Source of the DNA: Micromonospora sp. WMMD1120
GTDB taxonomy: Bacteria > Actinomycetota > Actinomycetes > Mycobacteriales > Micromonosporaceae
Assembly (NCBI RefSeq): GCF_029626235.1
Contig: NZ_JARUBO010000005.1
Location: forward strand, 6,606,001-6,670,000
Reading direction: 5' to 3'
Length of the DNA stretch: 64,000 nucleotides
Positions 48,079 through 56,801 of the stretch are shown here, in pieces (position 1 is the stretch's first letter; each line of letters begins with the position of its first letter). The position numbers and the translations under genes were made by a program. The notes below the pieces were generated by a model that made no database searches, was not told the DNA's origin, and saw nothing but the letters and a program-made list of their open reading frames with translations.

Positions 48079-49145
48079 TGGCGGGTATCGAGGTGACCGC
48101 TCTGCACAAGCGCTACCCGGACGGGACGCTCGCGGTCGAGCACGTGGATCTCTCCATCGGCGACGGCGAGCTGTTCGTGATGCTCGGCCCCTCGGGCTGC
48201 GGCAAGACGACGACGCTGCGCGCCATCGCCGGCCTGGAGCGGCAGACCAGCGGCGACATCCGCATCGGCGACACCCTTGTCAACGACCTGCCCCCCGCCG
48301 AGCGCGACATCGCGATGGTGTTCCAGTTCTACGCCCTCTACCCGCATCTGCGTACCCGCGACAACCTGGCGTTTCCACTGCGGGCCGAGGGGCTGCCGAA
48401 GGCGGAGGTGCAGGAGCGGGTCGACGAGGCCGCCCGGCTGATGCGGCTCGGTCCCCTGCTGGACCGACGACCGCGCCAGCTCTCCGGCGGCGAGCAGCAG
48501 CGCGTCGCGCTCGCCCGCGCCCTGGTACGACGACCGCGCGCGTTCCTCATGGACGAACCTCTCACGAACCTCGACGCCGAGCTGAGAGCCGACATGCGCA
48601 CAGAGATCAAGCACCTGCAGGGCGAGCTCGGGACGACGATGGTCTACGTCACCCACGACCAGGTCGAGGCGATGTCGCTCGGTCACCGCATCGCCATCCT
48701 CAACAAGGGCCGCGTCGAGCAGATCGGCACGCCGCTGGAGGTCTACGGCCGCCCGGCGAGTCTCTTCTGCGCCGCGTTCATCGGCTCCCCGCCGATGAAC
48801 CTGATCGAGGTGGAGGTCGCCGACGGGAAGCTGCGCGGCAAGGGCGGCCTCGTCCTCACCCCGCCGCCCGGTCTGCCGCGCGACCGTCCCCTGGTCGCCG
48901 GCGTCCGGCCGGAGGCGCTGGAGGTCACCGCACCCGGGGCGGACGGTTCGGTGCCGGCCCGTGTGGTCTCGGCGGAGTGGCTGGGCGACGAGATCATCTA
49001 CGTGGTCGACCACGGCGGCGAGCGGGACGTACGGGTCCGGATGCCACCGACTGTCCGGTTCACCGCTGACACCCCGGTCGGCCTACGGCACACCGGCGGG
49101 ACCCCGGCGGTCTACGACGTGCGCACGGAAGAGCTGGTGGCCTGA
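48078..49145 (+). CDS. ABC importer ATPase A (complete motifs)
   Basis: 355 aa, MalK/UgpC-like. Walker [11 protein letters not shown]-loop [11 protein letters not shown], signature [15 protein letters not shown], Walker [13 protein letters not shown] and an intact H-loop YVTHDQVEA. The C-terminal regulatory OB-type domain begins about 240 ([12 protein letters not shown]). It overlaps both neighbours by one base. A second, different ATPase follows, so the transporter probably runs on a heterodimer. Confidence 0.92.
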   Translation: MAGIEVTALHKRYPDGTLAVEHVDLSIGDGELFVMLGPSGCGKTTTLRAIAGLERQTSGDIRIGDTLVNDLPPAERDIAMVFQFYALYPHLRTRDNLAFPLRAEGLPKAEVQERVDEAARLMRLGPLLDRRPRQLSGGEQQRVALARALVRRPRAFLMDEPLTNLDAELRADMRTEIKHLQGELGTTMVYVTHDQVEAMSLGHRIAILNKGRVEQIGTPLEVYGRPASLFCAAFIGSPPMNLIEVEVADGKLRGKGGLVLTPPPGLPRDRPLVAGVRPEALEVTAPGADGSVPARVVSAEWLGDEIIYVVDHGGERDVRVRMPPTVRFTADTPVGLRHTGGTPAVYDVRTEELVA

Positions 49146-50221
49146 TGGGAACCGTGGCAGCAGATGGGCTGCACAAGTCTTTCGGCAAGGTCAAGGCCCT
49201 GGACGGGGTGACGCTGGACGTGCCGGACGGCTCGTTCTTCGTCGTGCTCGGGCCCTCCGGGGCGGGCAAGACGACGACCCTGCGAGCGATCGCCGGCCTG
49301 GAGAAGCTCGACGCCGGCTCGGTACGGCTGGACGGCAGGGACGCGACAGGCGACGCGCCGGCCGATCGCGACCTGGCCATGGTCTTCCAGAACTACGCCC
49401 TCTACCCGCGACACACGGCGTACGAGAACATCGCCTCGCCGCTGCGGGCACGCCGCTGTTCCTCGGCCGAGATCGCCACCGCGGTCGAGCGGATGTCGAG
49501 CCTGCTGCACATCGAACGTCTGCTGCAGCGTCGTCCCGCGCAGTTGTCGGGTGGTGAGATGCAACGCGTCGCCCTGGCCCGGGCGCTGGTCCGCAGCCCT
49601 CGGGCGTTCCTGATGGACGAGCCGCTGACGAACCTCGACCTGAAACTCCGCGTCGAGATGCGCACCGAGCTCACCCGCATCCACCGCAGCCTCGGCGCGA
49701 CCTTCGTCTACGTGACGAACGACCAGGTCGAGGCCCTGTCCATGGCCGACCAGGTGGCGGTGCTCAAGGAAGGGAAGGTGCAACAGGTCGGCACGCCGAC
49801 CGAGGTGTACGAGCGTCCCGCCAACCGGTGGGTCGCGGGGTTCGTCGGCAGCCCGCCGATCAGCCTGCTCGCCTGCCGTGCGGAGGGTGACCGCCTGGTC
49901 GGCGCGGAGGGCTGGAGTCTGCCGCGGCCCCGCTGGACCACGGCCGGGGACGGGCAGCCGCTGCTGCTGGGCCTGCGCGCCGAGGACCTCTCCGTCGAGC
50001 AGCGGGGGGACGCGTCCCTGTCCGGCGAGCTCTACGGGCTCGAGCCGCTCGGCGACCGGACGGTCGTCGACGTCCGGGTGGGCACGGACATCCTCAAGGT
50101 CAAGGCACGACCCACTGTCACCGGTACGCCGGGCGAGCGGGTGCTCGTCACCGTCGACCTGGACCGTGCGCACCTGTTCGACGCGGACACCGGGCTGTCG
50201 CTGTCCGAGGCGGGGCGGTGA
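49145..50221 (+). CDS. ABC importer ATPase B with altered H-loop
   Basis: 358 aa, MalK/UgpC-like. Walker A GPSGAGKTT, Q-loop MVFQNYALYPR, signature [15 protein letters not shown] and Walker [13 protein letters not shown] are intact, but the switch His of the H-loop is replaced by Asn192 (YVTNDQVEA; codon AAC). This His is normally needed for efficient ATP hydrolysis. Together with ATPase A, which keeps it, the pair would have one strong and one weak site. Importers with two different ATPases are known for glycerol and some polyols. TOBE-type C-terminal domain at about 245-350. The ATG overlaps the previous stop by one base. Confidence 0.92.
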   Translation: MGTVAADGLHKSFGKVKALDGVTLDVPDGSFFVVLGPSGAGKTTTLRAIAGLEKLDAGSVRLDGRDATGDAPADRDLAMVFQNYALYPRHTAYENIASPLRARRCSSAEIATAVERMSSLLHIERLLQRRPAQLSGGEMQRVALARALVRSPRAFLMDEPLTNLDLKLRVEMRTELTRIHRSLGATFVYVTNDQVEALSMADQVAVLKEGKVQQVGTPTEVYERPANRWVAGFVGSPPISLLACRAEGDRLVGAEGWSLPRPRWTTAGDGQPLLLGLRAEDLSVEQRGDASLSGELYGLEPLGDRTVVDVRVGTDILKVKARPTVTGTPGERVLVTVDLDRAHLFDADTGLSLSEAGR

Positions 50222-50269
50222 GAGCGCCGTACCCCGCACCTCACCACGACGATCACAGGAGGCGACGCG

Positions 50270-51730
50270 ATGAGTGACCCGATGAACGTCCTGGCGCCCG
50301 AGCACCGGCGGCTCCGGATCGGCGACGCGTGGCGCGCCGCCGCGAGCGGCGCCACCTTCGCCGTCGAGGACCCGGCCACCGGCAAGACCATCGCCGAGGT
50401 GGCGGACGCCGACGTCGTCGACGGGCTCGCCGCTCTGGACGCGGCGAGCCGGGCGATGGCGGAGTGGGCGGCGACCCCGCCGCGACGGCGGTCCGAGCTG
50501 TTGACCGCCACGTACCGGGCACTGACCGAGCGATCCGAGGACGTCGCCCGGCTGATCACGCTTGAGATGGGCAAGCCGCTCGCCGAGGCTCGGGCGGAGG
50601 TCGCCTACGGCGCCGAGTTCTTCCGGTGGTTCGCCGAGGAGGCGGTGCGTGTCGAGGGGCGTTACAGCGTCGCTCCGGCAGGTGGCTACCGCATCCTCAC
50701 CGTGCCGAAGCCGGTCGGACCGTGCGTGTTCGTGACGCCCTGGAACTTCCCGCTGGCCATGGGCGCCCGCAAGATCGCCCCGGCGTTGGCGGCGGGCTGT
50801 ACGACGATCACCAAGCCAGCGGGTCAGACGCCCCTCACCATGCTGCTCCTGGCCCGCATCATGGAGGAGGTCGGCGTCCCCGCTGGCGTCGTCAACGTGG
50901 TGACCACAAAGCGTTCCGGCGCCGTGGTCTCCGCGCTGCTGGCTGACGCCCGGACCCGCAAGCTCTCGTTCACCGGCTCGACCGAGGTCGGGCGCGTGCT
51001 GCTGCGTCAGGCCGCGGACAACGTGCTGCGTACCTCGATGGAGTTGGGCGGCAACGCGGCCCTGATCGTCTGCGCGGACGCCGACCTGGACGGCGCTGTC
51101 GACGGCGCCATGGTGGCCAAGATGCGCAACATCGGGGAGTCCTGCATCGCGGCCAACCGGATCTACGTCGAGGAGCCGGTGCGCGAGGAGTTCACGGCGC
51201 GTTTCGCCGAGCGGATGGGCGCGCTCTCGGTGGGGCACGGCCTCGACGACGGCGTGGACGTCGGCGCGCTGATCGACGAGGCATCGGTCGCCACCATCGA
51301 CGGGCTGGTCGCCGACGCCGTCGATCGCGGCGCCCGGGTCCTGGTCGGTGGCGAGCGTCCGGACGGGCCGGGCCACTTCTATCCACCCACCGTCCTGGTC
51401 GACGTGCCCGACGACGCGCGGCTGCTGAAGGCGGAGATCTTCGGCCCGGTGGCGCCGATCATCTCGTTCACGTCCGACGACGAGGTGCTGGCGAAGGCCA
51501 ACGACACCGAGCACGGCCTGGTCGGATACGTCTTCACCAGCGACCTCCGCAGGGCGCTCCGGTTCACCGAGGGGCTGGCCACCGGCATGGTCGGCGTCAA
51601 CCGTGGTCTGATCTCGGACCCGTCGGCCCCGTTCGGGGGCGTCAAGCAGTCCGGGATCGGCAAGGAGGGGTCGCACGAGGGCATCCTCGAGTACCTCGAC
51701 CTCACCTACGCGGCGATCGACCTGCCGTGA
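50270..51730 (+). CDS. NAD(P)-dependent aldehyde dehydrogenase (succinate-semialdehyde type)
   Basis: 486 aa. VTPWNFPLAMGARKIAPALAAG is the cofactor-binding signature, FTGSTEVGR the Rossmann turn, MELGGNA the general-base Glu and GESCIAANRIYV the catalytic Cys region. EMGKPLAEARAEV, PFGGVKQSGIGKEGSHEG and EYLDLTYAAIDLP match the GabD/SSADH subgroup. It oxidises an aldehyde, possibly a semialdehyde, to the acid. AGGAGG precedes the ATG at 50270. With the following alcohol dehydrogenase it would oxidise an imported alcohol in two steps. Confidence 0.9.
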   Translation: MSDPMNVLAPEHRRLRIGDAWRAAASGATFAVEDPATGKTIAEVADADVVDGLAALDAASRAMAEWAATPPRRRSELLTATYRALTERSEDVARLITLEMGKPLAEARAEVAYGAEFFRWFAEEAVRVEGRYSVAPAGGYRILTVPKPVGPCVFVTPWNFPLAMGARKIAPALAAGCTTITKPAGQTPLTMLLLARIMEEVGVPAGVVNVVTTKRSGAVVSALLADARTRKLSFTGSTEVGRVLLRQAADNVLRTSMELGGNAALIVCADADLDGAVDGAMVAKMRNIGESCIAANRIYVEEPVREEFTARFAERMGALSVGHGLDDGVDVGALIDEASVATIDGLVADAVDRGARVLVGGERPDGPGHFYPPTVLVDVPDDARLLKAEIFGPVAPIISFTSDDEVLAKANDTEHGLVGYVFTSDLRRALRFTEGLATGMVGVNRGLISDPSAPFGGVKQSGIGKEGSHEGILEYLDLTYAAIDLP

Positions 51731-51794
51731 CCGGCCTGTTGCTCCGGGCACCCGCCCAGCAGATCACCGCCGACGTTCCGAAAGAGGCACCGAC

Positions 51795-53009
51795 ATGCTT
51801 GAGACCGTGCGCGGACCACGCCAGCTCATCGTGGGTGAGGGCGTGGCGCAGAACATCCCCCGGGTGGTGGCCGAGAGCGGCTCGCGCGTCCTCGTCGTGA
51901 CAGACAAGGTCCTCCTGGGGCAGCCCGGCGTGGCCGAGATCGTCGCCGCCGTACGGGAGAGGGTCAGCGCCGTCGAGGTGTTCTCCGACGCGACGGCGGA
52001 CGTGCCACTGAGCGATGTCGCGGTGGCCGTCTCGGCCGCCGCCGCCGTGGACGCCGACGTGATCCTCGCCATCGGTGGCGGCACGGTGATCGACCTCGCG
52101 AAGATCGTCGGTGTGATCCGGCGGCACGGGGGGACGCCGCGCGACTTCTACGGCGAGTCGAGGGTGCCGGGGCCGACGTTGCCTCTCGTCGCGGTCCCGA
52201 CCACCTCCGGCACCGGCTCAGAGCTGACACCCGTGTCGGTGCTGACCGACCCGGACCGCGCGCTGAAGGTGGGGGTTTCCAGCGTCCACATCGTGCCCGA
52301 CTTCGCCATCGTCGACCCCGAACTCACCTACAGCTGCCCAGCGACGGTCACCGCCCACTCCGGCATCGACGCGTTCTGTCACGCCGTGGAGAGCTACACC
52401 GCGCGACCCCGGCCGCACGGACCACGCGACCCGGTGGAGCAGGTGTTCCTCGGCCGCAACCCGATCACCGACCACTACGCGCTGCTGGCCGCGGAGCGGA
52501 TCGCCCGTGGTCTGCGTCGTGCCGTCCGCGACGGAGGCGACACGGAGGCCCGCGCGGACATGTCGTACGGGTCGATGCTCGCCGGGATCGCCTTCTCCCA
52601 CGCGGGCAACGCCGCCCCGCACGCCCTCCAGTACCCGATCGGCGCGGCCACGCACACGCCGCACGGCCTGGGCGTCGGGCTGCTCCTGCCGTACGCGCTG
52701 GACGCGGCCAGGGACGCCATCAGCGACCGGTTGGCCATCCTCGCCCGGGCGTGTGGGCTCGACGTGACCGACGCCTCCGACGCCGAGGCCACGGACATGT
52801 TCCTCACCTGGCTCGACGGGCTGCTCGCCGACATCGGCATCCCACCCACCCTGGCGGACATCGGCGTGGCACGCGGGGACCTGCCCCGCTTCGCGGAGAT
52901 GGCCAGCGGTGTCACCCGCCTCATCCAGAACCACCCGGGCCCGACCGACACCGCCAGCCTGACCGCGATCCTCGAGGCGGCCTGGACCGGGAACCGGACG
53001 TCCCGGTAG
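51795..53009 (+). CDS. Iron-type (group III) alcohol dehydrogenase
   Basis: 404 aa. ILAIGGGTVIDLAKIVG is the nucleotide-binding signature. The metal-binding His and Asp lie in DPELTYSCPATVTAHSGIDAFCHAVESY and in FSHAGNAAPHALQYPIGAATHTPHGLG. It reduces or oxidises primary alcohols with NAD(P), for example 4-hydroxybutyrate or short diols. The pairing with an SSADH-type aldehyde dehydrogenase makes 4-hydroxybutyrate to succinate one attractive reading, but this is inference. Last gene of the importer operon, 64 nt after the dehydrogenase. Confidence 0.9.
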   Translation: MLETVRGPRQLIVGEGVAQNIPRVVAESGSRVLVVTDKVLLGQPGVAEIVAAVRERVSAVEVFSDATADVPLSDVAVAVSAAAAVDADVILAIGGGTVIDLAKIVGVIRRHGGTPRDFYGESRVPGPTLPLVAVPTTSGTGSELTPVSVLTDPDRALKVGVSSVHIVPDFAIVDPELTYSCPATVTAHSGIDAFCHAVESYTARPRPHGPRDPVEQVFLGRNPITDHYALLAAERIARGLRRAVRDGGDTEARADMSYGSMLAGIAFSHAGNAAPHALQYPIGAATHTPHGLGVGLLLPYALDAARDAISDRLAILARACGLDVTDASDAEATDMFLTWLDGLLADIGIPPTLADIGVARGDLPRFAEMASGVTRLIQNHPGPTDTASLTAILEAAWTGNRTSR

Positions 53010-53046
53010 CTCGGGCAGGCGCTCGTCGGTCACTACAGTGGCCGTC

Positions 53047-53445
53047 ATGAGCGTACGTCCGCCTCTCGCCGAACAGTTCGACCTGCGCCCGCATCCCGAG
53101 GGTGGTTGGTTCAGGGAGACCTACCGGTCCGCCGTCGCGTTCGAGCCCGCCGGCTACCCGGGCAGTCGTGCCGCCGCGACCGCGATCCTCTTCCTGCTCG
53201 AACCGGGTGACTCGTCGGCCTGGCACACCGTACGGTCGGACGAGCTCTGGTTCTGGCACTCGGGTGGGCCGTTGGCGTTGACGGTCGGTCGGGACAACCC
53301 GCCGACGATCCTGAGCGCCGAACGCCCGCAGATCCTGGTCCCGGGGGGCGAGTGGCAGTCCGCGAGACCGGCGGGCGACAAGCACGTTCTCGTCAGTTGT
53401 GTGGTGGCACCGGGCTTCGACTTCGCCGACTTCACGATGCCGTGA
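53047..53445 (+). CDS. DUF985 cupin protein
   Basis: 132 aa. The cupin_5/DUF985 signature HPEGGWFRETYRS, then ATAILFLLEPGDSSAWHTVRSDELWFWHSGGPL and a final VAPGFDFADF. The conserved His and Glu could bind metal; relatives are sugar-epimerase-like cupins of unknown role. The ATG at 53047 has TACAGT about 8 nt upstream, suggesting a leaderless message. Convergent with the ferredoxin/P450 pair. Confidence 0.88.
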   Translation: MSVRPPLAEQFDLRPHPEGGWFRETYRSAVAFEPAGYPGSRAAATAILFLLEPGDSSAWHTVRSDELWFWHSGGPLALTVGRDNPPTILSAERPQILVPGGEWQSARPAGDKHVLVSCVVAPGFDFADFTMP

Positions 53446-53488
53446 GCGCTTGCCCCCGGCCCGGGACCTGCTGACCGGCGCTGTCGCG

Positions 53489-53716
53489 TCACTCCTGCGG
53501 AGCGATCAGACGACCGTCGGTGGCATCGCGCACCGTGATCGCCTCCACCGGGCACGAGTCGGCGGCGTCGAGAACGACATCGGCCGCATCGACGACGTCG
53601 ACCAGCGGCGCGGACCGGCCGTCGACAAGGCGGAAGTGCTCGGGCGCGGTGCCGGCGCAGATGCTCGTGCCGATGCACCGGCGCGAGTCCACCCCGACCC
53701 GCCACGCGGTGCTCAC
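53489..53716 (-). CDS. Ferredoxin, [3Fe-4S] type, partner of the P450
   Basis: 75 aa. WRVGVDSRRCIGTSICAGTA, then DSCPVEAI, gives the CX5CXnCP cluster motif of single-cluster actinobacterial ferredoxins that donate electrons to P450s. The GTG start at 53716 overlaps the P450 stop (GTGA), so it is coupled to it. Slightly longer reading frames upstream belong to the P450 gene. Confidence 0.9.
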   Translation of the reverse strand: MSTAWRVGVDSRRCIGTSICAGTAPEHFRLVDGRSAPLVDVVDAADVVLDAADSCPVEAITVRDATDGRLIAPQE

Positions 53717-54876
53717 CAGGTCACCGGCATACCGAGCAGGCCCCGCACCAACATGCCGCGTTTCCACTCCAGCTCGGTTTCCGGTACGGCGAGCCGCAGC
53801 CCGGGCAGGCGGGTCACCAGGGTGCCGACGGCGACCTGCAACTCCATGCGGGCCAACTGCGCGCCGACGCAGTGGTGGACGCCGTGCCCGAACCCCATAT
53901 GGGGGTTCTGGGCGCGATCGAAATCCAACCGGTCCGGGTCGGCGAAGACCGTACCGTCCCGATTCGCCGACGACAGTGAGCCGAGAACCGGCTCACCGGC
54001 CCGGACCAGCACCCCGCCGACCTCGACGTCCTCCTTGGCGTACCGGGCGAACGAGGAACCGACGCCGAGCGGCACGTACCGCAGCAGCTCCTCGACCGCG
54101 GCCGGCACCAGCGACGGATCGGCCCGCAGCCGAGCGAGTTGGTCGGGGTTGTGCAGCAGGACGTAGACGAAGTTGGGGATCTGGGTCACCGTGGTCTCGT
54201 GGCCGGCCGCGAGCAGCCCTCCGGCCAGCTCCACCAATTCGGTCTCGCTGAGCCGGTCCTGGTTCTCGTCCCGGGCCCGCACCAGCGCGCCGAGCAGGTC
54301 GTCGATCCCGGGCTCGCGGCGGCGCTCGGCGACCAGGGCAGCGATGTAGCCCCAGAGACTGTCCAGGTACTCCTGGATCGTCTCCACCGGCAGGGAGGTG
54401 GTCGAGACGATCGCCTCGGACCAGACGTGGAAGCGGTCGCGATCGGCGTACGGAACCCCGAGCAGCTCGCAGATCACCTGGATCGGCAGCGGCGTGGCGA
54501 CGTGCTCCACCAGGTCGGCCGGAGGACCGAGCCGCACCATGTCGTCGACCAGCGCGTCGGCGATCTCCTGGGTGCGGGGGCGCAGCGCCTCCACCCGGCG
54601 TGCCGTGAACGCCTTCGCCACCAACCGGCGCAGCCGGGTGTGCTCGGGTGGGTCCAGGGTCAGCATGCCGCTGTACTGCTGGCGCGGCGTCAGCCGGGGC
54701 TCGTCGCGCTGGACGGCCGGCGCACGGCCGAACCGCACGTCGCCGAGGACGGTACGGACGTCGTCGTACCGGGTGGCGAGCCACGCCTCCTCGCCGTAGG
54801 GCAGTCGCACCCGGGTCATCGGCTCGGTCTCGCGCAGCTCGGCATAGGTCGGGTCGACAACGAGACGGTCGGGCAC
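53713..54876 (-). CDS. Cytochrome P450 (class I, CYP107-like)
   Basis: 387 aa from GTG 54876. I-helix AGHETT at 224-229 with the acid-alcohol pair, K-helix EELLRYVP, and the haem motif FGHGVHHCVGAQLA with Cys336. In-frame codons upstream of 54876 spell PARPYPFSVPDRL, a sequence common at the N-terminus of this family, but no ATG, GTG or TTG precedes it in that frame. Either GTG 54876 is used and about 15 residues are lost, or an unusual start is used. It is coupled to the ferredoxin gene. It oxidises an unknown small molecule. Confidence 0.92.
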   Translation of the reverse strand: MPDRLVVDPTYAELRETEPMTRVRLPYGEEAWLATRYDDVRTVLGDVRFGRAPAVQRDEPRLTPRQQYSGMLTLDPPEHTRLRRLVAKAFTARRVEALRPRTQEIADALVDDMVRLGPPADLVEHVATPLPIQVICELLGVPYADRDRFHVWSEAIVSTTSLPVETIQEYLDSLWGYIAALVAERRREPGIDDLLGALVRARDENQDRLSETELVELAGGLLAAGHETTVTQIPNFVYVLLHNPDQLARLRADPSLVPAAVEELLRYVPLGVGSSFARYAKEDVEVGGVLVRAGEPVLGSLSSANRDGTVFADPDRLDFDRAQNPHMGFGHGVHHCVGAQLARMELQVAVGTLVTRLPGLRLAVPETELEWKRGMLVRGLLGMPVTW

Positions 54877-55023
54877 GCTGAACGGGTACGGCCGCGCGGG
54901 TGGAACGGTTCGGCTCTCGGTGGTCTGCGCGCTTGCCGAGCACGGCGGGGCGGCCGCACCGATCAGAAAAATGCCGCCGCGCCGTCAGTCCTGGTGGCCC
55001 CCACGCTCCCGATGGAAGGATCC

Positions 55024-56037
55024 ATGACCATGACCGACGCTAGACCGCTGGGCGCCGACGAGGCCACGTTCCTCGCGGCGGTCCGCTCCGGCGACCCGGC
55101 GCGGTTCGCACGATTCACCGAACGTCACCGGCGTGAGTTGCAGGTGCACTGCTACCGGATGCTCGCGAACTACGAGGACGCCCAGGACATGACGCAGGAG
55201 ACGTTCCTGCGAGCGTGGCACAAGCGGGAGTCCTTCAAGGGCCACGCGGCCCTGCGGACCTGGCTGTACCGGATCGCGACGAACGCCTGCCTCGACTTCC
55301 TGGCGAAGCGCACCGACCGCAGCCCGATAACCGCCGAGCTGCCGGGAGTGGAGTGGGAGGTGCGATACCTGCAGCCCTACCCGGACCGGATGCTCCCGGA
55401 GGACCCGCAGGAATCGGTGGTGGCCCGCGAGACGATCGAGTTGGCCTTCATCGTCGCCGTCCAGCACCTGCCGCCCCGGCAGCGGGCGGCGTTCATCCTG
55501 CGTGACGTGCTCGGCTGGCCGGCGTCGACGGCGGCCGACACCCTCGGGCTGACCGTCGCATCGGTGACCAGCGCACTACAGCGGGCGCGCGTGACGATGC
55601 GCGAGCGGCTGCCCGACCGCCGCCTCGACTGGCGCAGCCCGGCGACGCACGAACTGTCGAACGACGAGCGCGCCGTGGTGAAGTCGTACATGCGGGCCCA
55701 TGAGCGCAACGACCTCGACGGGCTGACGGCCCTGCTCCGCGATGACCTGCGCTTCGCGATGCTGTCCGAACCGGGCGCCTGGCTCGTCACGGCCAAGGAC
55801 GCGGTGGACGGCTGGGTCTCCAACGGGCTGTTCGGGCGCGGCTTCGACGACTGGCGCGGCGTCGCCACGACTGTCAACCGGATGCCCGCCGCCGCGCTCT
55901 ACCGCCGCACCCCCGACGACCCGACGTACCGGTTGTTCACCATCGCCGTCCTGCACGTCGTCGACGGCAGGATCGCCGAGCTCACCGGGTTCGACGCGGC
56001 CGGCAAACCATGGCTGGACCTGCCCCCGACCCTGTGA
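55024..56037 (+). CDS. ECF sigma factor with SnoaL-like C-terminal domain
   Basis: 337 aa. Sigma-2 region at about 20-85 (FTERHRRELQVHCYRML ... DAQDMTQETFLRAW) and sigma-4 at about 140-200 (HLPPRQRAAFILRDVLGWP ... LGLTVASVTSALQRARVTM). An NTF2/SnoaL-type extension follows at 215-337 (VKSYMRAHERNDLDGLTALL ... VDGRIAELTGFD). Such extended ECF factors usually have no classic anti-sigma factor and sense through the tail. GGAAGGA precedes the ATG at 55024. Divergent from the P450 gene and convergent with a DHFR-like gene. Confidence 0.92.
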   Translation: MTMTDARPLGADEATFLAAVRSGDPARFARFTERHRRELQVHCYRMLANYEDAQDMTQETFLRAWHKRESFKGHAALRTWLYRIATNACLDFLAKRTDRSPITAELPGVEWEVRYLQPYPDRMLPEDPQESVVARETIELAFIVAVQHLPPRQRAAFILRDVLGWPASTAADTLGLTVASVTSALQRARVTMRERLPDRRLDWRSPATHELSNDERAVVKSYMRAHERNDLDGLTALLRDDLRFAMLSEPGAWLVTAKDAVDGWVSNGLFGRGFDDWRGVATTVNRMPAAALYRRTPDDPTYRLFTIAVLHVVDGRIAELTGFDAAGKPWLDLPPTL

Positions 56038-56061
56038 CCGGACCGGTCCGGTCAGCAGCAA

Positions 56062-56094
56062 CGCCGCCCCGCCCACACCACGGGCGGGGCGGCG
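56062..56094. terminator. Bidirectional terminator hairpin
   Basis: A 13-bp stem (CGCCGCCCCGCCC and its complement) with a 7-nt loop lies between the convergent sigma-factor and DHFR-like genes, placed to serve both. Confidence 0.75.
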
Positions 56095-56102
56095 TCGACG
56101 GT

Positions 56103-56687
56103 TCAGCGCCTCGTCTCGTACCGGGTCAGCACCACCCCGCCGGGGAACGTCCTCGTCTCCACGAGTCTCAGTTTCACCCAGGTGTCCAGCGTGCTGAAGA
56201 ACGGCGTGCCGCCGCCCACCAGGACCGGGTAGGTGACCAGGACGTACTCGTCGATCAACCCGGCCCGCATTGCCGCTCCGGCGAGCGTCGCCCCGACGAT
56301 GTCCATCGGGCCGCCGTCCTCGGCCCTGAGCCGGGTGATCTCGCTGACCGGGTCGCCGGTGACCAGCCGGGTGTTCCAGTCGACAGATCTGGGCGTCGAG
56401 GAGAACACCACCTTCGGCATGTCCCGCCAGCGGCCGGCGAACTCGATCTCCGCCGGTGTGGCGCCGGGCCGCTGGTCGGCGGTCGGCCAGTGGGAACTCA
56501 TCGTCTCCCACAGCTTGCGCCCGTACAGCGCGAGGCTCGTCGCCCCCACCCGGTCGGACCACCACTGGAACAGCTCGTCGCCCGACGACGAGTCCGGACC
56601 CTCACCCCCACTCCAGCCGAGGTCACCGGGCGCGGCGATGTAGCCGTCCAGTGTCACGTTCATGCCGAAAATCAGTTTCCGCGTCAT
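56103..56687 (-). CDS. DHFR-like (RibD C-terminal type) reductase
   Basis: 194 aa. LIFGMNVTLDGYIAAPG opens the family; LALYGRKLWETMSSHWP and VFSSTPRSVDW follow, with DIVGATLAGAAMRAGLIDEYVLVTYPVLVGGGTPFF as the C-terminal signature. Such proteins bind NADPH and reduce unknown substrates; many sit next to SnoaL-tailed ECF factors. AGGAGG lies 5 nt upstream of ATG 56687, favouring it over the ATG at 56711. Confidence 0.88.
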   Translation of the reverse strand: MTRKLIFGMNVTLDGYIAAPGDLGWSGGEGPDSSSGDELFQWWSDRVGATSLALYGRKLWETMSSHWPTADQRPGATPAEIEFAGRWRDMPKVVFSSTPRSVDWNTRLVTGDPVSEITRLRAEDGGPMDIVGATLAGAAMRAGLIDEYVLVTYPVLVGGGTPFFSTLDTWVKLRLVETRTFPGGVVLTRYETRR

Positions 56688-56801
56688 GTCAGCCTCCTGT
56701 GAGTCGATCACAGGTACAGACGGGCGCGGTCCGAAAAGCTCATCGGTCCACGCGGGCGCGTCGACGTCGGCGTTGTTCGGCGCCGCCGCCCGCGTCCGGC
56801 G

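Noticed and set aside
53489..54876. P450-ferredoxin pair as part of a natural-product cluster.
   Set aside because: No synthase, transferase or resistance gene of a biosynthetic pathway lies nearby; the pair appears to stand alone.
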